From Euonymus europaeus (lineage: Eukaryota > Streptophyta > Magnoliopsida > Celastrales > Celastraceae), in assembly GCA_963580455.1 (NCBI GenBank), contig OY756961.1:15729001-15793000 (forward strand): 64,000 nt of DNA. The letters are read 5' to 3'. Shown here piece after piece: positions 11,901 through 24,030 of the stretch (its first letter is position 1; each line of letters starts with the position of its first letter). The notes under the pieces were generated by a model, which was not told the origin of the DNA, did no database searches, and saw nothing but the letters and a program-made list of their open reading frames with translations. Both the position numbers and the translations under genes were made by a program.

Positions 11901-13800
11901 CCAACTTTCTATGACAAATCGACAAAACCGTTAAAACTCCTCCATAGAGAGAGTTGAACAACTTCGGACCATCAAAATTGTTCTTTATACACTTTTTATT
12001 GTTCTTCTATGTGAAATTTTACGAGTATAAGCTTCCTAGATTATTACGATGCCAAAACACCAACTTTCTATGAAAAATAGACAAAACTGTTAAGAGCTCC
12101 TCCTTAGAGAGAGTTGAGCAACTTCGGACTATCAAAGTCTCTCAGGATATACTTTTTTTTGTTCTTCTATATTAAATTTTACGAGTATAAGCTTCCTAGA
12201 TTATTTCGATGCCAAAACACCAACTTTATATGACAAATGGACAAAACCGTTAAAAGCTCCTCCATAGAGAGAGTTGAGCAACTTCGGACCATCAAAATTG
12301 CTCTATGTAGACTTTTTATTGTTCTTCTATGTCAAATTTTACGAGTATAAGCTTCCTAAATTATTTCAATGCCAAAACATCAACATTCTATGACAATTTC
12401 ACAAAACCGTTAAAAGCTCCTCCATAGAGAGTGTTGAGCGACTTCGGACCTTCAAAATTGATCGGTGTACAATTTTTATTGTTCTTATATGTCAAATTTT
12501 ACGAGTATAAGCTTCATAGATTATTTCGATGCCAAAACACAAACTTTCTATGCAAATGGACAAACCCGTTAAAAGCTCCTCCATAGAGACAATTGAGCAA
12601 CTTCGGACCATCAAAGTTGCTCGGTTTACACTTTTTATGGTTCTTATATGTCAAATTTTATGAGTATAAGCTTCATAGATCATTTCGATGCCAAAACAAC
12701 AACTTTCTATGACAAATGGATGAAATCGTTAAAAGCTCCTCCATAGAGAGAGTTGAGCAACTTCGGACCATCAAAATTGCTCTATGTATACTTTTTATTG
12801 TTCTTCTATGTCAAATTTTACGAGTATAAGCTTCCTAGATTATTTCGATGCCAAAACACCAACTTTCTATGACAAATGGACAAAACCGTTAAAAGCTCCT
12901 CCATAGAGAGTGTTGAGCGAATTCGGACCATAATATTTGTTCGGTGTACACTTTTTATTGTTCTTATATGTCAAATTTTACGAGTATAAGCTTCATAGAT
13001 TATTTCGATTCCAAAACACCAACTTTCTATGACAAATGGAAAAAACCGTTAAAAGCTCCTCCAAAGAGAGAGTTGATCAACTTCGGACCATCAAAGTTGC
13101 TCGGTGTACACTTTTTATTGTTCTTATATGTCAAATTTTATGAGTATAAGCTTCATAGATTATTTCGATGCCAAAACACCAACTTTCTATGACAAATGGA
13201 CGAAACCGTTAAAAGCTCCTCCATAGAGAGAGTTGAAGAACTTCGGACCATCAAAATTGCTCTATGTATACTTTTTATTGTTCTTCTATATCAAATTTTA
13301 CGAGTATAAGCTTCCTAGATTATTTCGATGCCAAAACACCAACTTTCTATGACAAATGGACAAAACTGTTAAAAGCTCCTCCATAGAGAGTCTTGAGCGA
13401 CTTCGGACCTTCAAAGTTGCTCGGTGTACAATTTTTATTGTTCTTATATGTCAAATTTTACGAGTATAAGCTTCTTAGATTATTTCGATGCCAAAACACC
13501 AACTTTCTATGACAAATGGACAAAACCGTTAAAAGCTCCTCCATAGAGAGAGTTGATTAACTTCGGATCATCAAAGTTGCTCGGTGTACACTTTTTATTG
13601 TTCTTATATGTCAAATTTTATGAGTATAAGCTTCATAGATTATTTCGATGCCAAAACAACAACTTTCTATGATAAATCGACAAAACCGTTAAAAGCACCT
13701 CCATAGAGAGAGTTGAACAATTTCGGACCATCAAAATTGCTCTTTGTACACTTTTTATTGTTCTTCTATGTGAAATTTTACGAGTATAAGCTTCCTAGAT
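8990..13800 (+). repeat. 2.56-kb tandem 16-mer, two copies (second incomplete)
   Basis: About 8990-11240 aligns with 11548-13800 at an offset of 2558-2559 (16 monomers minus small deletions). Matching landmarks include CTATAACAAAT (9030, 11590), AAAACTCCAAC, AAAACTCCTCC (9374, 11933), ATTACGATG, ATCAAC(G/A)TTCTATGAC with TTTCAC, GTTCGGTGTACACTT and GCACCTCCATAGAG (11136, 13695). Copy 1 continues to 11547; copy 2 stops matching at about 13800. Confidence 0.85.
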
Positions 13801-14100
13801 TATTTCGATGCCAAAACACCAACTTTCTATGACAAATGGACAAAACCGTTAAAAGCTCCTCCATAGAGAGAGTTGATTAACTTCGGACCATCAAAGTTGC
13901 TCGGTGTACACTTTTTATTGTTCTTATATGTCAAATTTTATGAGTATAAGCTTCATAGATTATTTCGATGCCAAAACAACAATTTTCTATGACAAATCGA
14001 CAAAACCGTTAAAAGCACCTCCACAGAGAGAGTTGAACAATTTCGGACCATCAAAATTGCTCTTTGTACACTTTTTATTGTTCTTCTATGTTAAATTTTA
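13541..14100 (+). repeat. 320-bp dimer duplication
   Basis: GAGTTGATTAACTTCGG at about 13549 and 13869, each followed by the TATGAG monomer and then GCACCTCCA(T/C)AGAG with AACAATTTCGG, shows a two-monomer unit duplicated at an offset of 320. The match fades after about 14100. Confidence 0.75.
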
Positions 14101-14390
14101 TGAGTATAAGCTTCATCGATTATTTCGATGCCAAAACACCAACTTTCTATGACAAATCGAGAAAACCGTTAAAAGCTCCTCCATAGAGAGAGTTGAACAA
14201 CTTCGGAACATCAAAGTTGCTCGGTGTACGCTTTTTATTGTTCTTATATGTCAAATTTTTTGAGTATAAGCTTCATAGATTATTTCGATGCCAAAACAAC
14301 AACTTTCTATGACAAATCGACAAAACCGTTAAAAGCTCCTCCATAGAGAGTGTTGAGCGACTGCGGACCTTCAAAATTGCTCGGTGTACA

Positions 14391-14710
14391 ATTTTTATTG
14401 TTCTCATGTGTCAAATTTTACGAGTATAAGCTTCCTTGATTATTTCGATGCCAAAACACAAACTTTCTATGATAAATGGACAAAACCGTTAAGAGCTCCT
14501 CCATAGAGAGAGTTGAACAACTTCGGACTATCAAAGTTTCTCGGGATAGACTTTTTATTGTTCTCATGTGTCAAATTTTACGAGTATAAGCTTCCTAGAT
14601 TATTTCGATGCCAAAACACAAACTTTCTATGACAAATGGACAAAACCGTTAAGAGCTCCTCCATAGAGAGAGTTGAACAACTTCGGACTATCAAAGTTTC
14701 TCGGGATAGA
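14391..14710 (+). repeat. Single-monomer tandem duplication
   Basis: The adjacent monomers 14391-14550 and 14551-14710 share the same variant states (CTCATGTG, ACACAAACTT, TCGGGATAGAC) and differ at only a few bases, such as CCTTGAT versus CCTAGAT and GATAAATGG versus GACAAATGG. Most neighbouring monomers are of different types, so this looks like a local one-unit duplication. Confidence 0.75.
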
Positions 14711-15300
14711 CTTTTTATTGTTCTCATGTGTCAAATTTTGCGAGTATAAGCTTCATAGATTATTTCGATGCCAAAACAACAACTTTCTATGACAAATCGA
14801 CAAAACCGTTAAAAGCTCCTCCATAGAGAGAGTTGAAAAACTTCGGACCATCAAAATTGCTCTTTATACACTTTTTATTGTTCTTCTATGTTAAATTTTA
14901 CGAGTATAAGCTTCCTAGATTATTTCGATGCCAAAACACCAACTTTCTATGACAAATGGAAAAAACCGTTAAAAGCTCCTCCATAGAAAGTGTTGAGCGA
15001 CTACGGACCTTCAAAATTGTTCGGTGTACAATTTTTATTGTTCTCATGTGTCAAATTTTCCGAGTATAAGCTTCATAGACTATTTCGATGCCAAAACACA
15101 AACTTTCTATGACAAACGGACAAAACCGTTAAGAGCTCCTCCATAGAGAGAGTCGAACAACTTCGAACTATCAAAGTTTCTCGGGATAGACTTTTTATTG
15201 TTCTTCTATGTTAAATTTTACGAGTATAAGCTTCCTAGATTATTTCGATGCCAAAACACCAACTTTCTATGAAAAATTGACAAAACCGTTAAGAGCTTCG

Positions 15301-16650
15301 CCTTAGAGAGAGTTTAGCAAATTTGGACTATCAAAGTTTCTCGGGATGTACATTTTTTTGTTCTTCTATATTAAATTTTACGAGTATAAGCTTCCTAGAT
15401 TATTTCGATGCCAAAACACCAACTTTCTATGACAAATGGACAAAACCGTTAAAAGCTCCTCCATAGAGAGAGTTGAGCAACTTTGGACCATCAAAATTGC
15501 TCTATGTAGACTTTTTATTGTTCTTCTATATCAAATTTTACGAGTATAAGCTTCGTAGATTATTTCGATGCCAAAACACCAACTTTCTATGACAAATGGA
15601 CAAAACCGTTAAAAGCTCCTCCATAGAGAGTGTTGAGCGACTACGGACCTTCAAAATTGCTCGGTGTACAATTTTTATTGTTCTCATGTGTCAAATTTTA
15701 CGAGTATAAGCTTCATAGATTATTTCGATGCCAAAACACAAACTTTCTATGACATATAAAAAAAACCGTTAAGAGCACCTCCATAGAGAGAGTTGAACAA
15801 CTTCGGACTATCAAAGTTTCTCGGGATAGACTTTTTATTGTTCTTCTAAGTTAAATTTTACGAGTATAAGCTTCCTAGATTATTTCGATGCCAAAACACC
15901 AACTTTTTATGACAAATCGACAAAACCGTTAAAAGCTCCTCCATGGAGAGAGTTGAACAACTTCGGACCATCAAAATTGCTTTTTATACACTTTATATTG
16001 TTCTTCTATGTGAAATTTTACGATTATAAGCTTCCTAGATTATTTCGATGCCAAAACACCAACTTTCTATGAAAAATAGACAAAACTGTTAAGAGCTCCT
16101 CCTTAGAGAGAGTTTAGCAACTTCGGACTATCAAAGTTTCTCGAGATGTACATTTTTTTGTTCTTCTATATTAAATTTTACGAGTATAAGCTTCCTAGAT
16201 TATTTCGATGCCAAAACACCAACTTTCTATGACAAATGGACAAAACCGTTAAAAGCTCCTCCATAGAGAGAGTTGAGCAACTTCGGACCATCAAAATTGC
16301 TCTATGTAGACTTTTTATTGTTCTTCTATGTCAAATTTTACGAGTATAAGATTCGTAGATTATTTCGATGCCAAAACACCAACTTTCTATGACAAATGGA
16401 TAAAACCGTTAAAAGCTCCTCCATAGAGAGTGTTGAGCGACTACGGACCTTCAAAATTGCTCGGTGTACAATTTTTATTGTTCTCATGTGTCAAATTTTA
16501 TGAGTATAAGCTTCATAGATTATTTCGATGCCAAAACACAAACTTTCTATGACAAATGGACAAAACCGTTAAGAGCTCCTCCATAGAGAGAGTTGAACAA
16601 CTTCGGACTATCAAAGTTTCTCGGGATAGACTTTTTATTGTTCTTCTATG
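15301..16650 (+). repeat. Second locus of the 800-bp pentamer
   Basis: The order GGGATGTACATT or GAGATGTACATT, GCTCTATGTAGAC, CTACGGACCTTC, TCGGGATAGAC, GCTTTTTATACAC appears once in full (15301-16100) and again in part (16101-16650) at an offset of 800. It is the same higher-order unit as at 4641-6560, roughly 10 kb away, with unrelated blocks of the same satellite between. A shorter four-monomer spacing (15001 to 15641) precedes it. Confidence 0.8.
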
Positions 16651-19329
16651 TCAAATATTATGAGTATAAGCTTCCTAGATTATTTCAATGCCAAAACATC
16701 AACGTTCTGTGACAATTTCACAAAACCATCAAAAGCTCCTCCATAGAGAGTGTTGAGCGACTTCGAACCTTCAAAATTGCTCGGTGTATAATTTTTATTG
16801 TTCTTCTATGTCAAATTTTACGAGTATAAGCTTCCTCGATTATTTCGATGCCAAAACATCAACTTTCTATGACAAATGGACAAAACCGTTAAAAGCTCCT
16901 CCATAGAGAGAGTTGAGAAACTTCGGACCATCAAAGTTGTTTGGTGTACAATTTTTATTGTTCTCATATGTCAAATTTTACGAATATAAGCTTCATAGAT
17001 TATTTCGATGCCAAAACACCAACTTTCTATGACAAATGGACAAAACCGTTAAAAGCTCCTCCATAGAGAGAGTTGAGAAACTTCGGACCATCAAAGTTGC
17101 TTGGTGTACAATTTTTATTGTTCTCATATGTCATATTTTACGAGTATAAGCTTCCTAGATTATTTCGATGCCAAAACACCAACTTTCTATGACAAATGGA
17201 CAAAACCGTTAAAAGCTCCTCCATAGAGAGAGTTGAGCAACTTCGGACCATCAAAATTGCTCTATGTAGACTTTTTATTGTTCTTCTATGTCAAATATTA
17301 TGAGTATAAGCTTCCTAGATTATTTCGATGCCAAAACATCAACGTTCTATGACAATTTCACAAAACCATCAAAAGCTCCTCCATAGAGAGTGTTGAGCGA
17401 CTTCGGACCTTCAAAATTGCTCGGTGTACAATTTTTATTGTTCTTATATGTCAAATTTTACGAGTATAAGCTTCATAGATTATTTCGATGCCAAAACACA
17501 AACTTTCTAAGCAAATGGACAAACCCGTTAAAAGCTCCTCCATAGATACAATTGAGCAACTTCGGACCATCAAAGTTGCTCGGTGTACACTTTTTATTGT
17601 TCTTATATGTCAAATTTTATGAGTATAAGCTTCATAGATTATTTCGAAGCCAAAAGACCAACTTTCTATGACAAATGGATGAAATCGTTAAAAGCTCCTC
17701 CATAAAGAGAGTTGAGCAACTTCGGACCATCAAAATTGCTCTATGTATACTTTTTATTATTCTTCTATATCAAATTTTACGAGTATAAGCTTCCTAGATT
17801 ATTTCGATGCCAAAACAGCAACTTTCCATGACAAACGGACAAAACTGTTAAAAGCTCCTCCATAGAGAGTGTTGAGCGACTTCGGACCTTCAAAGTTGCT
17901 CGGTGTACAATTTTTACTGTTCTTATATGTCAAATTTTACGAGTATAAGCTTCTTAGATTATTTCGATGCCAAAACACCAACTTTCTATGACAAATGGAA
18001 AAAACCGTTAAAAGCTCCTCCATAGAGAGAGTTGATTAACTTCGGACCATCAAAGTTGCTCGGTGTTCACTTTTTATTGTTCTTCTATGTCAAATATTAT
18101 GAGTATAAGCTTCCTAGATTATTTCAATGCCAAAACATCAACGTTCTATGACAATTTCACAAAACCATCAAAAGCTCCTCCATAGAGAGTGTTGAGCGAC
18201 TTCGGACCTTCAAAATTGCTCGGTGTATAATTTTTATTGTTCTTCTATGTCAAATTTTACGAGTATAAGCTTCCTCGATTATTTCGATGCCAAAACATCA
18301 ACTTTCTATGACAAATGGACAAAACCGTTAAAAGCTCCTCCATAGAGAGAGTTGAGAAACTTCGGACCATCAAAGTTGCTTGGTGTACAATTTTTATTGT
18401 TCTCATATGTCAAATTTTACAAATATAAGCTTCATAGATTATTTCGATGCCAAAACACCAACTTTCTATGACAAATGGACAAAACCGTTAAAAGCTCCTC
18501 CATAGAGAGAGTTGAGAAACTTCGGAACATCAAAGTTGCTTGGTGTACAATTTTTATTGTTCTCATATGTCATATTTTACGAGTATAAGCTTCCTAGATT
18601 ATTTCGATGCCAAAACACCAACTTTCTATGACAAATGGACAAAACCGTTAAAAGCTCCTCCATAGAGAGAGTTGAGCAACTTCGGACCATCAAAATTGCT
18701 CTATGTAGACTTTTTATTGTTCTTCTATGTCAAATATTATGAGTATAAGCTTCCTAGATTATTTCAATGCCAAAACATCAACGTTCTATGACAATTTCAC
18801 AAAACCATCAAAAGCTCCTCCATAGAGAGTGTTGAGCGACTTCGGACCTTCAAAATTGCTCGGTGTACAATTTTTATTGTTCTTATATGTCAAATTTTAC
18901 GAGTATAAGCTTCATAGATTATTTCGATGCCAAAACACAAACTTTCTATGCAAATGGACAAACCCGTTAAAAGCTCCTCCATAGATACAATGGAGCAACT
19001 TCGGACCATCAAAGTTGCTCGGTGTACACTTTTTATTGTTCTTATATGTCAAATTTTATGAGTATAAGCTTCATAGATTATTTCGAAGCCAAAAGACCAA
19101 CTTTCTATGACAAATGGATGAAATCGTTAAAAGCTCCTCCATAAAGAGAGTTGAGCAACTTCGGACCATCAAAATTGCTCTATGTATACTTTTTATTATT
19201 CTTCTATATCAAATTTTACGAGTATAAGCTTCCTAGATTATTTCGATGCCAAAACAGCAACTTTCCATGACAAACGGACAAAACTGTTAAAAGCTCCTCC
19301 ATAGAGAGTGTTGAGCGACTTCGGACCAT
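16621..19329 (+). repeat. 1439-bp tandem 9-mer, two copies
   Basis: Bases 16621-17890 align with 18060-19329 at an offset of 1439 (nine monomers minus one base). Markers are CAAATATTATGAG, AACGTTCTRTGACAATTTCAC (16701, 18140 and again 17341, 18780), CATATTTTACG, the short GCAAATGGACAAACCC monomer, CGAAGCCAAAAGACC and TTCCATGACAAACGG. Bases 17891-18059 exist only in the first copy. Confidence 0.85.
17494..18075 (+). repeat. Segment recopied at 22290-22871
   Basis: It matches 22290-22871 at an offset of 4796 (30 monomers minus four bases). Diagnostic states are the short GCAAATGGACAAACCC monomer, AAAAGACCAAC, the GACCTTC monomer with GCTTCTTAG, GACAAATGGAAAAAACC, GTTGATTAAC and GGTGTTCACTT. 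The match shows later long-distance copying of part of the 9-mer block. Confidence 0.75.
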
Positions 19330-20280
19330 CAAAGTTGTTCGATGTACATATTTTACTATTCTTATATGTCAAATTTTACGAGTATAAGCTGCATAGATTA
19401 TTTCGATGCCAAAACACCAACTTTCTGTGACAAATCGACAAAACCGTTTAAATCTCCTCCATAGAGAGAGTTGAGCAACTTCGGACCATCAAAATTGCTC
19501 TTTGTACAATTTTTGTTGTTCTTATATGTCAATTTTTACGAGTATAAGCTTCATAGATTATTTCGATGCTAAAACAACAACTTTCTATGACAAATGGACA
19601 AAACCGCTAAAAGCTCCTTCATAGAGAGAATTGAGCAACTTTGGACCATCAAATTTGCTCGGTGTACAATTTTTATTGTTCTCATATGTCAAATTTTACG
19701 AGTATAAGCTTCATAGATTATTTCGATGCCAAAACACCAACTTTCTATGACAAATGGACAAAACCGTTAAGAGCTCCTCCATAGAGAGAGTTGAGCAACT
19801 TCGGACCATAAAAGTTGCTCGGTGTACACTTTTTATTGTTCTTATATGTCAAATTTTATGAGTATAAGCTTCATAGATTATTTCGATGCCAAAACAACAA
19901 CTTTCTATGACAAATCGACAAAACCGTTAAAAGCTCCTCCATAGAGAGAGTTGAACAACTTCGGACCATCAAAATTGCTCTTTATACACTTTTTATTGTT
20001 CTTCTATGTGAAATTTTACGAGTATAAGCTTCCTAGATTATTTCGATGCCAAAACACCAACTTTCTCTGACAAATGGAAAAAATCGTTAAAAGCTCCTCC
20101 ATAGAAAGTGTTGAGCGAATTCGGACCATCAAAGTTGTTCGGTGTACAATTTTTATTGTTCTTAAATGTCAAATTTTACGAGTATAAGCTGCATAGATTA
20201 TTTCGATGCCAAAACACCAACTTTCTATGACAAATCGACAAAACCGTTAAAAGCTCCACCATAGAGAGAGTTGAGAAACT
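19320..20280 (+). repeat. Six-monomer segment duplicated at 23158-24118
   Basis: The offset is 3838. Shared states include GTTCGATGTACA, TTTTACTATTC, CTTTCTGTGAC, CCGTTTAAATC, the AAAACCGCTAAAAG monomer, ACCATAAAAGTTGC, CATAGAAAGTGTTG and CTTAAATGTC. A short stretch at 23871-23890 instead resembles the monomer at about 20341-20370, consistent with conversion. Confidence 0.75.
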
Positions 20281-20413
20281 TCGGACCATCAAAATTGCTC
20301 TTTGTACAATTTTTATTGTTCTTATATGTCAAATTTTACGAGTATAAGCTTCATAGATTATTGCGATGCTAAAACACCAACTTTCTATGAAAAATGGACA
20401 AAACCGTTAAAAG

Positions 20414-22140
20414 CTCCTTCATTGAGAGAGTGGAGCAACTTCGGACCATCAAAGTTTCTTGGTGTACAATTTTTATTGTTCTCATGTGTCAAATTTTACG
20501 AGTATAAGCTTCATAAATTATTTCGATGCCAAAACAATAACTTTCTATGACAAATGGACAAAACCGTTAAGAGCTCCTCCATAGAGAGAGTTGAGCAACT
20601 TCGGACTGTCAAAGTTTCTCGGGATAGACTTTTTATTGTTCTTCTATGTTAAATTTTACGAGTATAAGCTTCATAGATTATTTGGATGCCAAAACACCAA
20701 CTTTCTATGACAAATGGACAAAACCGTTAAAAGCTCTTCCATAGAGAGAGTTAAGCAACTTCGGACCATCAAAGTTGCTCGGTGTACAATTTTTATTGTT
20801 CTCATATGTCAAATTTTACGAGTATATCTTCATAGATTATTTCGATGCCAAAACAACAACTTTCCATGACAAATCGACAAAACCGTTAAAAGCTCCTCCA
20901 TAGAGAGAGTTGAACAACTTCAGACCATCAAAATTGCTCTTTGTAAACTTTTTATTGTTCTTCTATGTGAAATTTTCCGAGTATAAGCTTCCTAGATTAT
21001 TTCGATGCCAAAACCCCAACTTTCTATGACAAATGGACAAAACCGTTAAAAGCTCCTCCATAGAGAGTGTTGAGAGAATTCGGACCATCAAAGTTGTTCG
21101 GTGTACAATTTTTATTGTTCCTATATGTCAAATTTTACGAGTATAAGCTGCATAGATTATTTCGTGTCCAAAACACCAACTTTCTATGAAAAATCGACAA
21201 AACCGTTAAAAGCTCCTCCATAGAGAGAGTTGAGCAACTTCGGACCATCAAAATTGCTCTTTGTACAATTTTTATTGTTCTTATATGTCAAATTTTACGA
21301 GTATAAGCTTCATAGATTATTTCAATGCTAAAACACCAACTTTCTATGTCAAATGGACAAAACCGTTAAAAGCTCCTCCATAGAGAGAGTTGAGCGTCTT
21401 CTGACCATCAAAGTTGCTCGGTGTACAATTTTTATTGTTCTCATATGTCAAATTTTACGAGTATAAAGTTCATAGATTATTTCGATGCCAAAACACCAAC
21501 TTTCTATGACAAATGGACAAAACCGTTAAGAGCTCCTCCATAGAGAGAGTTGAACAACTTCGGACTATCAGAGTTTCTCGGGATAGACTTTTTATTGTTC
21601 TTCTATGTTAAATTTTACGAGTATAAGCTTCCTAGATTATTTCGATGCCAAAACACCAACTTTCTATGACAAATGGACAAAACCGTTAAAAGCTTCCCAT
21701 AGAGAGAGTTGAGCAACTTCGGACCATCAAAATTGCTCTATGTAGACTTTTTATTGTTCTTCTATGTGAAATTTTACGAGTATAAGCTTCCTAGATTATT
21801 TCGATGCCAAAACACAAACTTTCTATGAAAAATAGACAAAACCGTTAAGAGCTCCTCCTTAGAGAGAGTTGAGCAACTTCGGACAATCAAAGTTTCTCGG
21901 GATGTACATTTTTTTGTTCTTCTATATTAAATTTTACGTGTACAAGTTTCCTAGATTATTTCGATGCCAAAACAACAACTTTCTATGACAAATGGACAAA
22001 ACCGTTAAAAGCTCCTCCATAGAGAGAGTTGAGCAACTTCGGACCATCAAAATTTCTCTATGTAGACTTTTTATTGTTCTTCTATGTCAAATTTTACGAG
22101 TATAAGCTTCCTAGATTATTTCGATGACAAAACACCAACT
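20414..22140 (+). repeat. 1.7-kb segment duplicated near 24411-26135
   Basis: The offset is about 3996. Shared rare states are TTCATTGAGAGAGTGGAGC, GGACTGTCAAAG, GATTATTTGGATGCC, the HindIII-less CGAGTATATCTTC monomer, ATTTTCCGAG, AAAACCCCAAC, GAGAGAATTCGG, CGTGTCC, GAGCGTCTTCTGACC, ATAAAGTTC and AAGCTTCCCATAG. Agreement over so many rare states makes common descent clear. Confidence 0.85.
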
Positions 22141-24030
22141 TTCTATGAAAAATAGACAAAACCGTTAAGAGCTCCTCCTTAGAGAGAGTTGAGCAACTTC
22201 GAACAATCAAAGTTTCTCGGGATGTACATTTTTTTGTTCTTCTATATTAAATTTTACGAGTATAAGCTTCCTAGATTATTTCGATGCCAAAACACAAACT
22301 TTCTATGCAAATGGACAAACCCGTTAAAAGCTCCTCCATAGATACAATTGAGCAACTTCGGACCATCAAAGTTGCTCGGTGTACACTTTTTATTGTTCTT
22401 ATATGTCAAATTTTATGAGTATAAGCTTCATAGATTATTTCGAAGCCAAAAGACCAACTTTCTATGACAAATGGATGAAATCGTTAAAAGCTCCTCCATA
22501 AAGAGAGTTGAGCAACTTCGGACCATCAAAATTGCTCTATGTATACTTTTTATTATTCTTCTATATCAAATTTTACGAGTATAAGCTTCCTAGATTATTT
22601 CGATGCCAAAACAGCAACTTTCCATGACAAACGGACAAAACTGTTAAAAGCTCCTCCATAGAGAGTGTTGAGCGACTTCGGACCTTCAAAGTTGCTCGGT
22701 GTACAATTTTTATTGTTCTTATATTTCAAATTTTACGAGTATAAGCTTCTTAGATTATTTCGATGCCAAAACACCAACTTTCTATGACAAATGGAAAAAA
22801 CCGTTAAAAGCTCCTCCATAGAGAGAGTTGATTAACTTCGGACCATCAAAGTTGCTCGGTGTTCACTTTTTATTGTTCTTATATGTCAAATTTTATGAGT
22901 ATAAGCTTCATAGATTATTTCGGTGCCAAAACAACAACTTTCTATGACAAATCGACAAAACCGTTAAAAGCACCTCCATAGAGAGAGTTGAACAATTTCG
23001 GACCATCAAAATTGCTCTTTGAACACTTTTTATTGTTCTTCTATGTGAAATTTTACGAGTATAAGCTTCCTAGATTATTTCGATGCCAAAACACCAACTT
23101 TCTATGACAAATGGACAAAACCGTTAAAATTTCCTCCATAGAGAGTGTTGAGCGACTTCGGACCATCAAAGTTGTTCGATGTACAAATTTTACTATTCTT
23201 ATATGTCAAATTTTACGAGTATAAGCTGCATAGATTATTTCGATGCCAAAACACCAACTTTCTGTGACAAATCGACAAAACCGTTTAAATCCCCTCCATA
23301 GAGAGAGTTGAGCAACTTCGGACCATCAAAATTGCTCTTTATACAATTTTTGTTGTTCTTATATGTCAATTTTTACGAGTATAAGCTTCATAGATTATTT
23401 CGATGTTAAAACAACAACTTTCTATGACAAATGGACAAAACCGCTAAAAGCTCCTTCATAGAGAGAATTGAGCAACTTTGGACTATCAAATTTGCTCGGT
23501 GTACAATTTTTATTGTTCTCATATGTCAAATTTTACGAGTATAAGCTTCATAGATTATTTCGATGCCAAAACACCAACTTTCTATGACAAATGGACAAAA
23601 CCGTTAAGAGCTCCTCCATAGAGAGAGTTGAGCAACTTCGGACCATAAAAGTTGCTCGGTGTACACTTTTTATTGTTCTTATATGTCAAATTTTATGAGT
23701 ATAAGCTTCATAGATTATTTCGATGCCAAAACAACAACTTTCTATGACAAATCGACAAAACCGTTAAAAGCTCCTCCATAGAGAGAGTTGAACAACTTCG
23801 GACCATCAAAATTGCTCTTTATACACTTTTTATTGTTCTTCTATGTGAAATTTTACGAGTATAAGCTTCATAGATTATTGCGATGCTAAAACACCAACTT
23901 TCTATGACAAATGGAAAAAACAGTTAAAAGCTCCTCCATAGAAAGTGTTGAGCGAATTCGGACCATCAAAGTTGTTCGGTGTACAATTTTTATTGTTCTT
24001 AAATGTCAAATTTTACGAGTATAAGCTGCA

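Noticed and set aside
8467..14152. Repeated plus-strand frames of 82 codons (8467, 10386, 10866, 12944, 13904) as a gene family
   Set aside because: Each covers about one and a half monomers and occurs only where particular variants lack a stop. Since 160 leaves remainder 1 on division by 3, frames rotate each unit and long frames cannot persist. There are no domain signatures, and composition equals that of the array.
21696..21705. AAGCTTCCCATAG as a new HindIII-duplicating variant of special meaning
   Set aside because: It is a one-base loss in AAAAGCTCCTCCATAG. It recurs near 25689, 27765, 29363 and 30802 only because those blocks are copies of one another.
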